A stretch of DNA of 64,000 bases from Phoma sp. XZ068 (lineage: Eukaryota; Ascomycota; Dothideomycetes; Pleosporales; Didymellaceae), in the NCBI GenBank assembly GCA_004835665.1, contig RBKR01000011.1, positions 558,001 to 622,000 on the forward strand, written 5' to 3'. The stretch's first letter is position 1, and each line of letters opens with the position of its first letter. Made by a program: the position numbers and the translations under genes. This document shows positions 43,489 to 56,656 of the stretch, piece by piece. The notes beneath the pieces are model-generated. The model worked only from the letters and a program-made list of their open reading frames with translations. It had not been told where the DNA came from and made no database searches.

Positions 43489-46400
43489 TAGTATAAGCTC
43501 CTAATACTAAGTCTAAGGTATTTATCTTAATTTAAAGTAGTTTTCTACTCTTAAATATAATTATTATAGGTAGCTTAATATAGGACTATTTAAGTAACTA
43601 GAAAGTATTCTCTTATACTTATTTCTACTTAAATAGTATATCCTTCTATATAAGCTTTATAAGTAGCAAGGCCTTAAGTAAATAGTCCTTAATAAAGTAT
43701 TAGTTAAAGTTAATAAATTCTAGAAATTTCTAAATTCCCTTAAGGGAGGTAGGAGTTAGCTAATCCTTTATAACTTAAATCTTTATTTTACTTATCTTAA
43801 CTCTATATCTTCCTATAATATAGCTAAGAAATTCTACTTCTTCTTTATACTATTTATATTTCTTAGGTTTAAGTTAAAGATCTACCTTTCTAAGGTATTC
43901 TAATACTTCTCTAATATAGTAAATATATTTTTTTAGTATTACTAAATATACTAGAATATTGCTAAAGTATACTACTACTATAATATCTAAGTATACTCTT
44001 AATATATTATTAATAAGGGCCTAATATATAGCTAGTATATTAGTAAGTCTAAATAGTATTACTAAGTACTTATAATAACTATAGTATATTCTAAATATAG
44101 TCTTCTATTCTTTACCTTCCTTTATATATATAAGGTTATATGCTCTGCATAGATTAAGTGTAGTAAAGTATTATACTCTAGATAACTAATCCTATAATTC
44201 CTTAATATTTAGTAATAAGTATTAATTCTTAATTATAATATTATTAAGTTTCTAGTAGTTAATATATATTTATAATTTACTATCTTTCTTTAGTATAAAG
44301 AGGACTAGGAATTCTGCTAGTAATTCTAATTCTTATATAAATTCTTTTTTAAGGTTCTTATTAATATATTTCTTAAGTATACTAAGTTCCTTCTTAGATA
44401 TTCTATATATAGGCCTAAAAGGCAGTTCCTTTCCTTTCTAGAGCTTAATCTTGCAATTCTAGGGTTTATACTATAGTAATACCTTTATAGTCTTCTTATT
44501 ATAGAAGAGTTTTATATAACTCTTATATTTATCTAGAATATTAGGAGGTATACTATCTTTCTCCTTAACTATTACTTTATAACTAGTAGAGTGTTCTGCA
44601 TCTATATAGTTAACTACTCTATTCTAGTATATCTTATATATTAAAAAAATATTATTAATCTTCTTCTTATTTACTAGTTATATTATAAACTATATAGGCT
44701 ATAATATAGTAGTGCTGCACCTATATTAGCTTAGTAAAAGCTATTAATTCTTCTAATTAATATCTAGATTATACTTTCTTAACTATAGAAGTCCTAATAT
44801 AATATTATAAGTAGCTATCCTAAAAGTATCTAGGGTTATTTTCTTATAGTGTCTATAGATCTAGAGGGGTACTATAGTTACCTTATATATAATCTTAGAT
44901 TCTTTAGGTATTAGTTCTCTATTAGCTACTCTAAGCAGGTAAGGTATTATCTTCTAGGTAGAGTATAGTTTAGCTAGCTACACTACTCTTAAAGAGATAT
45001 AATTAGACTATACTCTAGAGTCTAAGAGTACCTTTATCTATCTTCTATTTACCTTAATAAGTAACTTAATTAGTTAGTAATTACTTTTAATACTATTAAT
45101 AAATTAATCTCTAGCGCCTACTAGTACTACCCTAAAAAAGGATTCTCTTATCTAAAGCTATTACTTTACTTCTTTCCTTTATAGGTCTTATAGTAGGGAT
45201 TAAGGCAGGTCTACTAATACTAATTAAAGTATTACTTATTTACTACTAGTCCTTGTTGTCTATACTTAGACTTATTCTAGCTAGAAAAGTATTAGTTATT
45301 ATATTTATCTATTAGGTGTAGTATATAGTAGTCCTCCTTATAATCTTTCTATTATAGTTTATACAGATATTTCTTTAGAAACTATCCTAAATTAAGCTTC
45401 TCTAAGTAATATATCTAGTAACTATTATAGTAGTATACTATCTATAATAGTGCTCTATAGTATAGGTTTCTTAGGTCTAGGCTATAATTAAGTTCTAGGT
45501 AATTATTATTCTAGTTCTAATATACCTCTAGTTAATAATATTATTAGTATTCCTTATATAACTTATTATACTAATTTTCTTTATTATTATCTACCTTAAT
45601 AGAGGGGATAATTAGGTCTTAATATAATTTAGTATAGGCTTTATTATTAGCTTTCTTAGCTTTATATTACTTGTGTTCTTAATAATATATATTATATTAC
45701 GCCTTATATTATACTATAGTAGAATATACTAACTTATCCTAATCCTTATTATCCTCTAGGTATTATTCTAGTAGTTATAGCATGTTATCTTTAGTATTAG
45801 GTATCTAGGTTGCTCTAGGTCTATAGTATAATATTATAGCTATACTAGAAGCTCTTAGGAGTTTAAGATATTCTTCTCTTAATATCTATATACTTATAGT
45901 TTTATAGCTATAAGGGTGTTTATATACCTATAACCTCTTAGGTGCTAGTTTATATATAACCTCTAGTTTAATATCTTTATTATATCCTAACTCTAGATCC
46001 TCTATAAGTTGTCTAATTCTATTAGTAAGAATCTCCTATTTATTACTAGTATCCTTGCTGTCTAGCCTACTAGCTAATATATTAATCTGTTAGAATACTT
46101 TATTCTAGTAACAGTCTCTAGTAAAGTAGCCTAGTTTGCTATAGTTATAATAGGTATTACCTTTATTACTCTTATTATTATTATATCCCTTCTTTTTATT
46201 CTATTATAGTTTTATAGTTATTAGTCCCTTATTTATATTAGATAGGTCTATTACCTTAGGTCTATAGTACCTACTCTAAGTATTACTATAAATATAGTAA
46301 CCTATATTAGGTTAGTAGTTATTTCTATAGTTACTATAATAAGTATAGTTATTCTATTAGTTATATTATAGTTAAGATAGCTAGCCTATAGCTTAAGTAT

Positions 46401-47054
46401 ATAGATTATTATATAGCTCTTATTAGAGCTTATATAGTTTAATATTAAGGTTAATTGCTGTGTTAATAAGGTTATCTAAGGTTTCTATACTTATACTAGT
46501 ATATATTAATTCTTCTTTTACCTTAGGTTTAAGTCCTTAATAAAATATTATAGTTAATATAGTATTATCCTAGTCTATATTAGCTATAAGTTACTAGAAC
46601 TTAGTAGTATAATTAGTAGTAGATTAGGTTTAATAAATATATTAGATGTCTTATCTAGTAATAGTAAGTTTATTTAAAACTCTAAAGATTAAGTAGATCT
46701 TATCTTTAAAGGTATTAAAGTCTTTTATCTATATATTAACCTTATTAGGAGTGTTATCCTTACTATAGAGTTAAATAAAAGGTTTAATCTAGATAAACAC
46801 TTTTCTATATATATAGCTTACTACTAGAGTAACCCTCTTCTTAGCCTCTACCTTATCTTCTTAGAATATAAAAAATAGGTCCTATTATATTAACTAGTTA
46901 TCTAGCTTACTGCAGTCTCCCTTATAGAGATTAGGTTACTTAATATTAATAGTATTAGTAGTAATAGTTCCTTCTATTATATTAATATTAGAGTATAAGC
47001 TAGTAGAAGTAACTCTAGTTCCTAAAGTAGTACTTATCTTAGGAGTATTTAAAA

Positions 47055-47538
47055 TATTAAGGTTATAAACTAAGTAAAGCTTATAAATACTTCTAAAGTT
47101 AGTTCTTTAAGATAAGTGCTAGTATAGGAGGGGTTAGTATAGATACCTAGTAAAACACTATAACAACTATAGGGTTAATAATAAGTAGTATAGATAGTTA
47201 ATCTATCTAGCTTAAAAGTTAAGTTAAGTTCTAATAATAAAGTTAATTAATAAGGTTAAATATAATACTATAAGGGTAGTGTCTCTAATTACTATATACT
47301 AAAGAGTGTCCTATATTTCTTATAATATCCTATAAAGTCCTATAGGAGGCCCTATAGTTTCTATAAGTAATTTATAGCTTCTATAGGATATATATATAGT
47401 GTTTTATACTATCTTATACTCTTAGTATAGTTTATTTCTATAGGATTATAGGACGTTATATAGTCTGCTTAGCCCTATACTATTAATCTATAACTATAAC
47501 TTTATTTATACTATGCCTCTTTCTTTAAGATTATAATA
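47055..47538. repeat. Right LTR of gypsy element 1
   Basis: 484 bp. In coding orientation this is the 5' LTR. Confidence 0.92.
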
Positions 47539-47543
47539 CTATC

Positions 47544-47929
47544 TTAAAAGTTAGGTTATAGTAAGGAGTATAGATAGTTAATCTGTCTATCTTAATATAT
47601 AGGTAGAGATTCTAATAATAAAGTATATTAATTAGGTTAAATATAAACTATAAGGGTTATATTCCTATATATTATATACTAAAGAGATATATATAGTGCT
47701 TAGTATTATAATAGCTACTAATTATACTAATTATTAATTATACTAATTACTAATTATACTAATTATACTAAGACTAATTATATATATAACTTTATATTAT
47801 TACCTAAGTAGTAACTAATAATACTTATTATTTATACTTACTTATAATACTTTCTCTTATATAGTTTAACTATACTATACTTAGCCTATAATTATTAACC
47901 TTTATTTAGTATTCCTTAGAATTATAATA
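47544..47929. repeat. Left LTR of gypsy element 2, second part
   Basis: 386 bp continuing the same LTR after the duplicated ctatc at 47,539-47,543. Together with 38,724-38,879 it gives 542 bp. Confidence 0.9.
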
Positions 47930-48016
47930 CTATCTCCTTTCTATCTTAGCTTAGTCTCTTAAGCTTAGTTTATATAATATAGGCCCCTCCTTGTTTAACA
48001 GTATATCCTTTTAATA

Positions 48017-48601
48017 ATGCCTAAATATTCTACTAAGTTAAGTTTAGCCTATTATTACTACCTATATAAATTTATTAAGTCCTTTAGAGAGATTATAGTA
48101 AAGAAGTATTTAACCTATAAAAAGTACAAGTAAGTATATAAAGTTTATATTTATTCTAGAAAATATAGTAAATATTTAAAGTATAGGTAGTATTATAATA
48201 TTTATATAATATAGTTAGAGTTTAAATATCTAGAGACTAAGAAAGAGAAGCTGCAGGTATAGATAAAAAAAAGTTATAAAGTATAAAATAAAGTGCTTAA
48301 GGCCTCTAAGAAGGTGTTAGAAGAGTTATAGGTTATATATATATATAAAAAGTAGTTATATTAATAAATAGATTTACTAGATTATTATATAGAGGAAGTA
48401 ATTATAGTAGAAGAGTAGAGTATTATTAAGTAGAAGCTAGAGGAAGAGATAATTCTCTTAGAAGGTTCCTTAGATAAGTTTAGCCTAGCTCTATTACCTA
48501 GTATATAGGGTACTTATAAGGAGTAGCTAATTAAGGCTTAGGAAGCTAATATAGTACTTTCTAATTAGTCTTAAATTTCTTTAATAGCTACTAGTAGTTT
48601 A
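48017..48601 (+). pseudogene. Decayed accessory ORF of gypsy element 2, antisense to pol
   Basis: A plus-strand frame starts at an ATG (48,017) giving MPKYSTKLSLAYYYYLYKF. It continues about 195 codons with a handful of stops explainable as decayed Gln, Arg or Trp codons. The N-terminal third is Tyr/Lys-rich, with Tyr spaced as a decayed Cys cluster (YYYYLYKF, RKYSKYLKYRQYY). The rest is a Lys/Glu helical region (EFKYLETKKEKL, KVLKASKKVLEEL) with an acidic end. It occupies the same position as the accessory frame of element 1, between LTR and chromodomain, but shows little residue similarity to it. Opposite in strand to gag-pol. Function unknown. Confidence 0.55.
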
Positions 48602-51600
48602 TAAGGTTTATAGAAGGTTTCTATATATTTTCTAAGTTAAGGTATCCTAACTACTTAACTAGATATTTATTCTTATATCCTTTCTTTTAGTATTATATTA
48701 TTTTCTTAACTTTCTACTTAGTCTCTTCTTTAACCTAGTAGTAGAAGTCCTTCTAGATTAGTATATTAGGGTCTACTAGTTCTAATAGTAATATATAGAA
48801 TATAGGGTATATCTTAGTATCCTATAGTAGTTTAAGTTAATAGTTTATAGGGCTAATTTACTTAAAAATAAAAAATAGTCTAACCTTAATATAATTTAGT
48901 TTTTTTATTAGTCTTTATATTTATAAGTTTTTTATAAGGAAATAGACTTTATCCTCCTTTTTTAGCTAAGGTGCTATTTTTCTTTTCTAATTAATATAAG
49001 AGATTACTTATTATTAAGCTTTATTAATATTTTTAAGTAATTTCTAATATACTTTCTTTAGCCTTTATACTAAGGTTATTACTAAATCTATTTAGATATT
49101 ACTATTAAGAGATCTTGTAAAGAGATTTAGGTATCTTCTATAATTTATAAAAAATAGTATTATACCTATTACTTCTAATAGTTTATTATTATATATAATC
49201 TATACTATAGGTAATAGTAATACCTAGTTATCTTGCTCCTAGTTACTATATATCCTTAAGTATATCTCTATAGTTTAATTTATTTTTTTTATTTATCTAT
49301 CTATCTATAGATAATATATAGTTAATAGCTTCTTCTTAGTACTAATAGCTACTATAAGTATAGTCTAATAGTTTAATATAAAGAGCTTATCTCTATTACT
49401 AATAATTAATTCTAGTATACTATAGTAATAAATAATCCTATCTAGAAATACTTATATAAGCTACTCTATAGTATAATTATATTAAAATAGTATTATTTCT
49501 GCTACTTTAGTAAACCTATTTACTATAACAAAGATTAAGTTATAGGTATATCCTATAACAGGGTCCTTAGAGATTAGTAGTTATATAATAAAGTTTATTA
49601 TAATATTTATCTATAGTACTATAGGTAGCTTTATTACTTATATCTCTTTATATTTTATATAAGTACTGTGCTTGTTTTATTAGTAATTAATATAGTTCTT
49701 AATAAATTTAGTAACCTTGTCCTTTATATAGCTAAACTTATAGTATTATCTAATAAGTTCTATTATTTATATTATACTAAGGTGTCTATAAAGCAGGTTA
49801 TTATAGTATTATATAATAATTTCTATTTAAAGTTCCTCTAGTACTATTATAGGTATATATTATTCTTATTAAACTTATATTATATTATTAAGCTGCTAAG
49901 ATAGTCCTAGTAATCTATTCCTATATATCTATAGAATAGTATATTCCTTAATTATTTTTTCTCCTATAAGATTATATTATTAACTTAGTATATTAGCTCT
50001 TATATTATTCTTTTCTAGAGTATATATTATCTTAAACTTATATTATTCTAGTAATTCTAACTATTATACCTATTAGCTGTTAAGCTTCTTAGTTATAGTA
50101 AAGTATACTAGGTTCTTATAGTCTATAAAGATAGTAAGTTCTAAGTAGCTTTCTATATAGATTTGCTAATACTTTAGTACATCTATAATTACTATTAGTT
50201 TCTTATTATAGATATTATACTATTCTTCTAGTCTAGAGAACTTTCTTAAGTAATATATAATTAGGTGCTATTTACTATCTTATTTCTATAATATATATAC
50301 TCCTAATACTAATTCTAAGGTATTAGTTTTAATTTATAGTAGTTTATTACTTCTAAATATAACTAATATTAGTAGCTTAATATATACTTACTTAAGTAAT
50401 TAGAATATATCCTCTTATTTCTTCTTTTAATAAAATAGTATATTTTTATATATAAGCTTTATAAGTAGCAGAGCTTTCTTAGAGTAGTCCTTAATAAAGT
50501 ATTAGTTAAAGTTAATAAACTTAAAGAATTCTTAAATCTCTTTAACTATTATTAGGGTTAGCTAGTCTTTAATAACCTATATTTTCTTCTTACTTATCTT
50601 AACTCTATATCTTCCTATAATATAGCTAAGGAATTCTACTTCTTCCTTATACTATTTATACTTCTCTAGTTTAAGTTAGAGGTCTACTTATTCTAAGTAG
50701 TTAAGAACTTCTTTTATATATATAATATATTCTCTTAATATCTTTAAGTATACTAAAATATTATTAAGGTAAGCTACTACTGTCCTGTCTAAGTGTACCC
50801 TTAGTATATTATTAACTAGTTCTTAATATATAGCTAGTGCGTTAGTTAGCCTAAATAGTATAACTATATACTTATAAAGACTATAATAGGTTCTAAATAC
50901 TATCTTTTATTCTTTACTCTTCTTTATATATATAAGGTTATATGCTCCTTATAGGTCTAGTGTAGTAAAGTATTATACTCTAGCTAAGTAATCTTATAAC
51001 ATAGATATATTTAGTAATAGGTACCTATTCTTAATAGTAATATTATTAAGTTTCTAATAGTTAATATATAGTTAGTTACTACTATCTTTCTTTAGTATAA
51101 AGAGAATAGAGTATTCTATAGGTAATTCTAATTATCTAATAAATCCCTTCTTAAGGTTCTTATTAATATACTTATAAAGTACTTAGAGTTCCTTTTCTAA
51201 TAGTCTATATATTAGCCTAAAAGTTAGTATCTTTCTTTCCTAGAGCTTAATCTTATAATCCTAGAGTTTATACTATAGTAATACCTTTATAGTCTTCTTA
51301 TTATAGAAGAGTTCTTTATAACTCTTATATTTATCTAGGATATTAGAAGGTATACTATTCTTCTCTTTAACTTTTACTTTATAACCTATAAGGCGTTTAG
51401 TATCTATAGAGTTAACTACTCTATCTTAGCACGTCTTATTTAAAGAGATATTACTAATCTTCTTCTTATCTACTAGTTATATTATAAACTATATAGGTCC
51501 TAATATAGTTATACTATATCTATATCTAAATAAAAGCTTAGATATCTTCTAATTAATTCTTAGGTTATACTTTTATAACTAGAGAATTCTTAATATAATA

Positions 51601-53837
51601 TTATAGATAGCTATTCTAAAGATATTAAGAGTAAATACCTCCTTATAGTTTTCTAACTTTAATAGTATATTAGTCTTATAAGTAACTATAAAGTTATTTA
51701 GTATTAACTACCTATTAGCTACTCTAAGAATATAGGTAATCTCTTTTCTATATAACTAGAGTCTAGCTTATTTTACTATAGCTTCTAAGATATAGCTACC
51801 CTCTACTTCTAAGTCTAATATTACTATAAATCTTTATCTATTAATAAAGATTAGTAGTTTAGTAAGTAAGTCTACTCTAATAGTATTAATAGTCTTATAC
51901 TAGGAGCTAGTTAGTATAGGCCTAAAAAATACTACTCTAGTCTAAATCTATAGACTTTCTTCTTACTAGTATAGTATATATATTTCTTATTTATATATAG
52001 CTACTACTAATATTCTTTTTAGGCTTTATTAATAATTATCTATATATCTAGAATATCTTTAGGGTGTGTATACCCTAGGAAGTATAATTATATATACTTA
52101 TTAAATAAGTAATCTAAGTATTATACTTATATATACTAATACTATTCCTTCTTATATTATTATATATTAATAGGGAATATTTAGTATCTAACTTTCTTAT
52201 TATAATATTTCTTGCATCTATTATATAGATATTACTTTTATAATATTTTATAGTAGAATAGGTTTTATTTATTAATTTTATATAATATAGTAGTTTATAT
52301 TTATAGGGCAATTACTAGTTAAGTAAAGTCTAGTTTATCTTTTTATAGTAGGTTATAATTCTAGTGTTTAAGCTTAGCTACTATAGTATAGTTTTATTCT
52401 ACCTATTCCTAGAATATTTCTTTAGCCTAATCTTTATCCTATAGTGTGCTATTTATTAATTATTATTTAAATTAGCTTAAGGTGTTAGGGTTATATAAGA
52501 GGTAGGCTTGTATATACTTAGCTTCTATTTCTTATATAGCTTATAAGAGCGTAGGGTGCTCCTTGCTATTATATTATAAGTATTCTTTAAGTAGTTCTAG
52601 AGTAAGTTGTCTATAGATAGTATTATATAATTTATTATTACCTTACTTAATATTCTTATTATACTTCTATATTATTAGCTTATTCTTAGAATCTAAAGTC
52701 TGCATAGCACAAGATTTATAATATAGTGTCTTAGGCCTGTTATAGATTTCTAGAATTCTAGGTATAGTCTTATATATATATTCTAGCTTAGAGTCTATAA
52801 GAAGTTGTCTAATTTCTTTAGAAAGAATTTTCTATTTACTAATATCTATATTCTTATTATATAAGGTATAGGTAATAATATTAATCTATTAAAAGACCTT
52901 ATTCTTTAAATAACAGTCCTTAGTAAAATATTCTAGCTTACTATAATTATAGTAGTTCCTACTTTTATTCTTATTATTATATCCTTTATTCTTTTTATTC
53001 TAATATAGTGTAGTAGTAGGTCCTTTATAAATATTAGACAAGTTTATTACCTTTAGTCTATAGTATCTACTCTAGGTATTACTATAGATCCTATATCCTA
53101 TATTAGAGTAATAACTATTTCTATAGCCTCTATAGTAAGTATTGCTATACTATTAGTTATATAGTAGTTAAGGTAACTAAGTTATAACTTAAGTATATAG
53201 GTTATTATATAACTCTTATTAAAGTTTATAGAGTTAAATATTAATATTAATAGCTCTGCTAGTAAAGTTATTAAGGGTATTAATTTTTGCACTAGTATAT
53301 ATAAGTTCCTTCTTAACCTTAGGCTTTAGTTCTTATTAGAATATTATTATTAGTATAGTATTATCCTAGTCTATATTATAGGCTATAGCCTAGAATTCTG
53401 CAGTATAGTTAGTAGCTAAAGTAGTCTAATAAATGCACTATATACTATATCTAGTAATAACTAGTGTGTTAGAGACTCTAAAGATTTATTAGATTTTATC
53501 TTTAAATTATCTAAAATTATTAAGCTATATATTATCTTTAATAGATATAGTGTTAATTATCTTATTCTATATAAAGGGCTTAATCTATTTAAATATATTG
53601 CCTTATATATAGGAAGCTACTAGTTTAACCTTCTAATTCTTATTAATAGTTATACCTTAGAAGGTAAAGAAAAGGTTAAACTAGAGTAGCTAGTTCTTAA
53701 GCTTAGATTAATCTCTATAGTAAAGGTCTAGTTTAGTAACCTTAAGTCTATAACTTATTAGTCCTATATTAGTTATAGCAAGAGTACTATTAATAATATA
53801 ATCTTCTAATATATTACTTATTTTAGGGTGTTTAAAA
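48590..53837 (-). pseudogene. gag-pol relic of gypsy element 2
   Basis: Minus-strand coding relics in the order gag (CCHC knuckle at about 52,912-52,956, decayed Cys to Tyr), reverse transcriptase (YLNNILVY, formerly YLDDILVY, about 50,752-50,785), RNase H, integrase (about 48,900-49,700) and a chromodomain-like end near 48,600-48,680. Nucleotide similarity to element 1 is high over integrase and chromodomain, lower in gag. It is riddled with stops. Confidence 0.82.
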
Positions 53838-54379
53838 TATTAAGGTTATATCCTAAGTAAAGCTTATAAATACTTCTAAGGTTAGTTCTCTAGGATAAAT
53901 AAATATATAGTAGATTATAAAGAGTATAGATACTTAGTAAAATACTATAGCAACTATAAGTAATAATAAGTAGTATAGAGTAGACTATCTATCTAAAAAG
54001 TTAGGTTATAGTAAGGAGTATAGATAGTTAATCTATCTATCTTAATATATAGGTAGAGATTCTAATAATAAAGTATATTAATTAGGTTAAACACAAACTA
54101 TAAGGGTTGTGTTTCTATATATTATATACTAAAGAGATATATATAGTACTTAGTATTATAATAGCTACTAATTATACTAATTATTAATTATACTAATTAC
54201 TAATTATACTAATTATGCTAAGACTAATTATATATATAACTTTATATTATTACCTAAGTAGTAACTAATAATACTTGTTATTTATACTTACTTATAATAC
54301 TTTCTTCTATATAGTTTAACTGTGCTGCACTTAGCCTATAATTATTAACCTTTATTTAGTATTCCTTAGGATTATAACA
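53838..54379. repeat. Right LTR of gypsy element 2
   Basis: 542 bp, followed by the target duplication gctac at 54,380-54,384. Contains a short run of tandem actaattat-type units near 54,170-54,240 shared with the left copy. Confidence 0.9.
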
Positions 54380-54384
54380 GCTAC

Positions 54385-54593
54385 TTTTGCTAAGACTACT
54401 CTAAAACCTAGCCTATTATAGCTTAAAATACTATACTTTAGCTCTCTATAGTAGACTATAGTATATAATATTATTTAGAGACCTCTTCTATATTAATCTT
54501 ATATATTTATATATTATATCTAGTTTAATTATACTTTCTATAGCACCTTTAGAATAGTATACTCTCTTTAGTATATACCTACTTCTTTACTCT
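54385..54593. other. AT-rich target sequence of element 2, unidentified
   Basis: Removing element 2 joins 38,600-38,723 directly to this stretch. No coding relic or known repeat is recognised. It is AT-rich and may itself be old transposon or RIP-affected flank. Confidence 0.4.
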
Positions 54594-54853
54594 TATTAGG
54601 CCTAATAGCTAGAGGCACTAGAGAGAGAAGTATTAATATAAGTAGGTAGAACTATAATAGTTCTAAACAAGGTTAATTAATAGTAGACTATTTACTACCT
54701 TATAATAAATAGCTAAGCTAGGCTCTATATACTCTAGTTACTCTATATAGAGGTAACTTTAGTAACTATACTCTACCTAAGTATAGTAGTATAAGTATTT
54801 AACTTCTATAAGCTATATATCTAATAATATCTCTCTTCTATAGTTAAATATTC
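54594..54853. repeat. 260-bp LTR-like repeat R, copy 1
   Basis: Starts tattaggc and aligns over 260 bp, without length difference, to 59,905-60,164. The shared left end has the form of a decayed TG... LTR terminus, and its left flank differs from that of copy 2. Its right end is cut by a gypsy LTR fragment at 54,854. Confidence 0.8.
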
Positions 54854-54900
54854 TATTAAGGTTATAAACTAAGTAAAGCTTATAAATACTTCTAAGGTTA
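54854..54900. repeat. 47-bp fragment of an element-1-type LTR
   Basis: The first 47 bp of the 484-bp LTR family (tattaaggttataaac...), interrupted by the insertion of element 3. Its last five bases, ggtta (54,896-54,900), are the expected target duplication of element 3. Confidence 0.75.
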
Positions 54901-56656
54901 TATTAAAGTTATAAACTAAGTAAAGCTTATAAATACTTCTAAGGTTAGTTCTCTAGAATAAGTACTAGTATAGAAGAAGGTTAGTATAGATACCTAGTAA
55001 AACACTATAATAACTATAGAGGTAATAATAAGTAGTATAGATAGTTAATCTATCTAGCTTAAGAGTTAGAGTTAAGTTCTAATAATAAAGTTATTTAATA
55101 AGGTTAAATATAATACTATAAGGGTAGTATTCCTACTTACTATATACTAAGAAGTATCTTATATTTCTTATAATATCCTATAAAGTTCTATAAAAGGCTC
55201 TATAGTTTCTATAAGTAGTTTATAGTTTTCTATAGAATATATATATAGTGTTTTATACTATCTTATACTCTTAGTATAGTTTATTCCTATAGAATTATAG
55301 AATATTATATAGTATTTCTAGCCCTATATTATTAATCTATAACTATAACTTTATTATACTATACTTTCTTTTCTAAAATTATAATACTATCCTTCTTCTT
55401 TATAGTTTATATCTTTATAAACTAATAAATAGTTTTCTAAAGTACCTAAACTTAATATATAATAGGAACCTAAATTAATAATATTAGATACTTTGCTATA
55501 GTTACCTATAAGTATTATATAAAGAAGAACTTACTTTATAAGATATCTTTATTATATAAGAAGTATAGATATTATAAATATAATAGAATAAAGAAGTATA
55601 AGCCTATAGATTTACCTATTCTTAACGTCTCTAAAATTAATAATAAGATATTATATCTAGAAGAAATAGAAGATAAGGCTACTAAAGCTAAGAAAGCTAT
55701 AATAGCTACCTTATAGGCTGCTTATACTAAATTAAACTAGGTATATAAATAAAAGAAATTCTTAAAGTATTATAAATAGTAATAGTTTAATATAAGTACC
55801 TAATTTATTAAGAATATAAAGTACTTAGAGTAATAAGAGTTATTACTTAATAATATTACTATACTTAAGAATAGGTTAATATCTAGTTTACTTATACTAG
55901 ACTAGGTAATATATTCTCCCCTTCTAAACTCTAATACTACTAATACTAGTATAATAGCTAGTAGTAGTTTATAAAGTTTATTAATAGTTCCTATATATTC
56001 TCTAAGTTAGAGTATCCTAACTACTTAACTAGATATTTGTTCTTATATCCTTTTTTTTAATATTATATTATTTTTTTAACTTTCTACTTAGTTTTCTCTT
56101 TAACCTAGTAGTAAAAGTTCTTCTAGATTAGTATATTAGAATCTACTAGTTCTAATAGTAATATATAGAATATAAAGTATATTCTAGTATTCTATAGTAG
56201 TTTAAGTTAATAGTTTCTAGAGCTAATTTATCTAGAAATAAAAAATAGTCTAACTTTAATATAATCTAGTTTTTTTATTAGTCTTTATATTTATAAGTTT
56301 TTTATAAAGAGATAGACTTTATTCCCCTCTTTTAGCTAAGGTGCTATTTTTCTTTTCTAATTAATATAAGAGATTGTTTATTATTAAGCTTTATTAATAT
56401 TTTTAAGTAATTTCTAGTATACTTCCTTTAGTTTTTATACTAAAGTTATTACTAAATCTATTTAAATATTACTATTAAGAGACCTTATAAAGAGATTTAG
56501 GTATCTTCTATAATTTATAAAGAATAGTATTATACTTATTACTTCTAATAGTTTATTATTATATATAATTTATACTATAGGTAATAGTAAAACCTAGTTA
56601 TCTTGCTTCTAGTTACTATATATCCTTAAGTATATCTTTATACTCTAATTTATTCT
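54901..56656 (-). mobile_element. Gypsy element 3 (same family as element 1), truncated
   Basis: Complete left LTR at 54,901-55,386 (486 bp), then the antisense accessory-ORF relic (about 55,480-55,970), then chromodomain and integrase relics to 56,656. There the sequence stops, mid-integrase, at a Copia LTR end. The remainder, including the right LTR, is not in the window. More strongly RIP-decayed than element 1. Confidence 0.8.

Larger units (their letters stand above)
39930..47054 (-). pseudogene. gag-pol relic of gypsy element 1, split by pogo
   Basis: Minus-strand frames, with stops at former Trp/Gln codons, show in order from 47 kb to 40 kb: gag with a knuckle now read Y-x2-Y-x4-Y-x4-C; a protease/reverse-transcriptase region (VVVYFSNILVY, formerly YFDDIL); RNase H (KELLAIVLALEY, YTDYKNLVYFTTTK, a later RANALSRQYNL); integrase (VDRFTKVVEII, LIISNRDKLF); and a chromodomain-like end (KYLVK, stop, LGYSNLENI). 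The pogo insertion lies within RNase H between 41,637 and 43,491. No intact frame remains. Confidence 0.85.
38880..47538 (-). mobile_element. Gypsy element 1, RIP-decayed, inserted in the LTR of element 2
   Basis: Flanked by the duplication ctatc (38,875-38,879 and 47,539-47,543). The LTRs at 38,880-39,363 and 47,055-47,538 are each 484 bp, starting tattaagg and ending ataaca or ataata. Without the pogo insertion the element is about 6.8 kb. Coding relics run on the minus strand: gag near 46,000-47,050 with a CCHC knuckle at about 46,109-46,153, reverse transcriptase around 43,700-44,700 (YFDDIL motif decayed, 43,952-43,979), RNase H split by pogo, and integrase about 40,200-41,150. Confidence 0.92.
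38724..54379 (-). mobile_element. Gypsy element 2, RIP-decayed, with element 1 nested in its left LTR
   Basis: The element is bounded by the 5-bp duplication gctac (38,719-38,723 and 54,380-54,384). The left LTR is split into 38,724-38,879 and 47,544-47,929; the right LTR is 53,838-54,379. After removing the insertion both LTRs are exactly 542 bp and begin tattaagg (decayed TG...) and end ataaca or ataata (...CA). The internal region, 47,930-53,837, carries gag and pol relics on the minus strand. Without the insertion the element is about 6,990 bp. It is a Ty3/Gypsy chromovirus-type element, since a chromodomain-like end is visible. Confidence 0.9.

Noticed and set aside
52114..52311. Short minus-strand open frame in the AT-rich block
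   Set aside because: Part of the decayed gag region of gypsy element 2; no independent gene.
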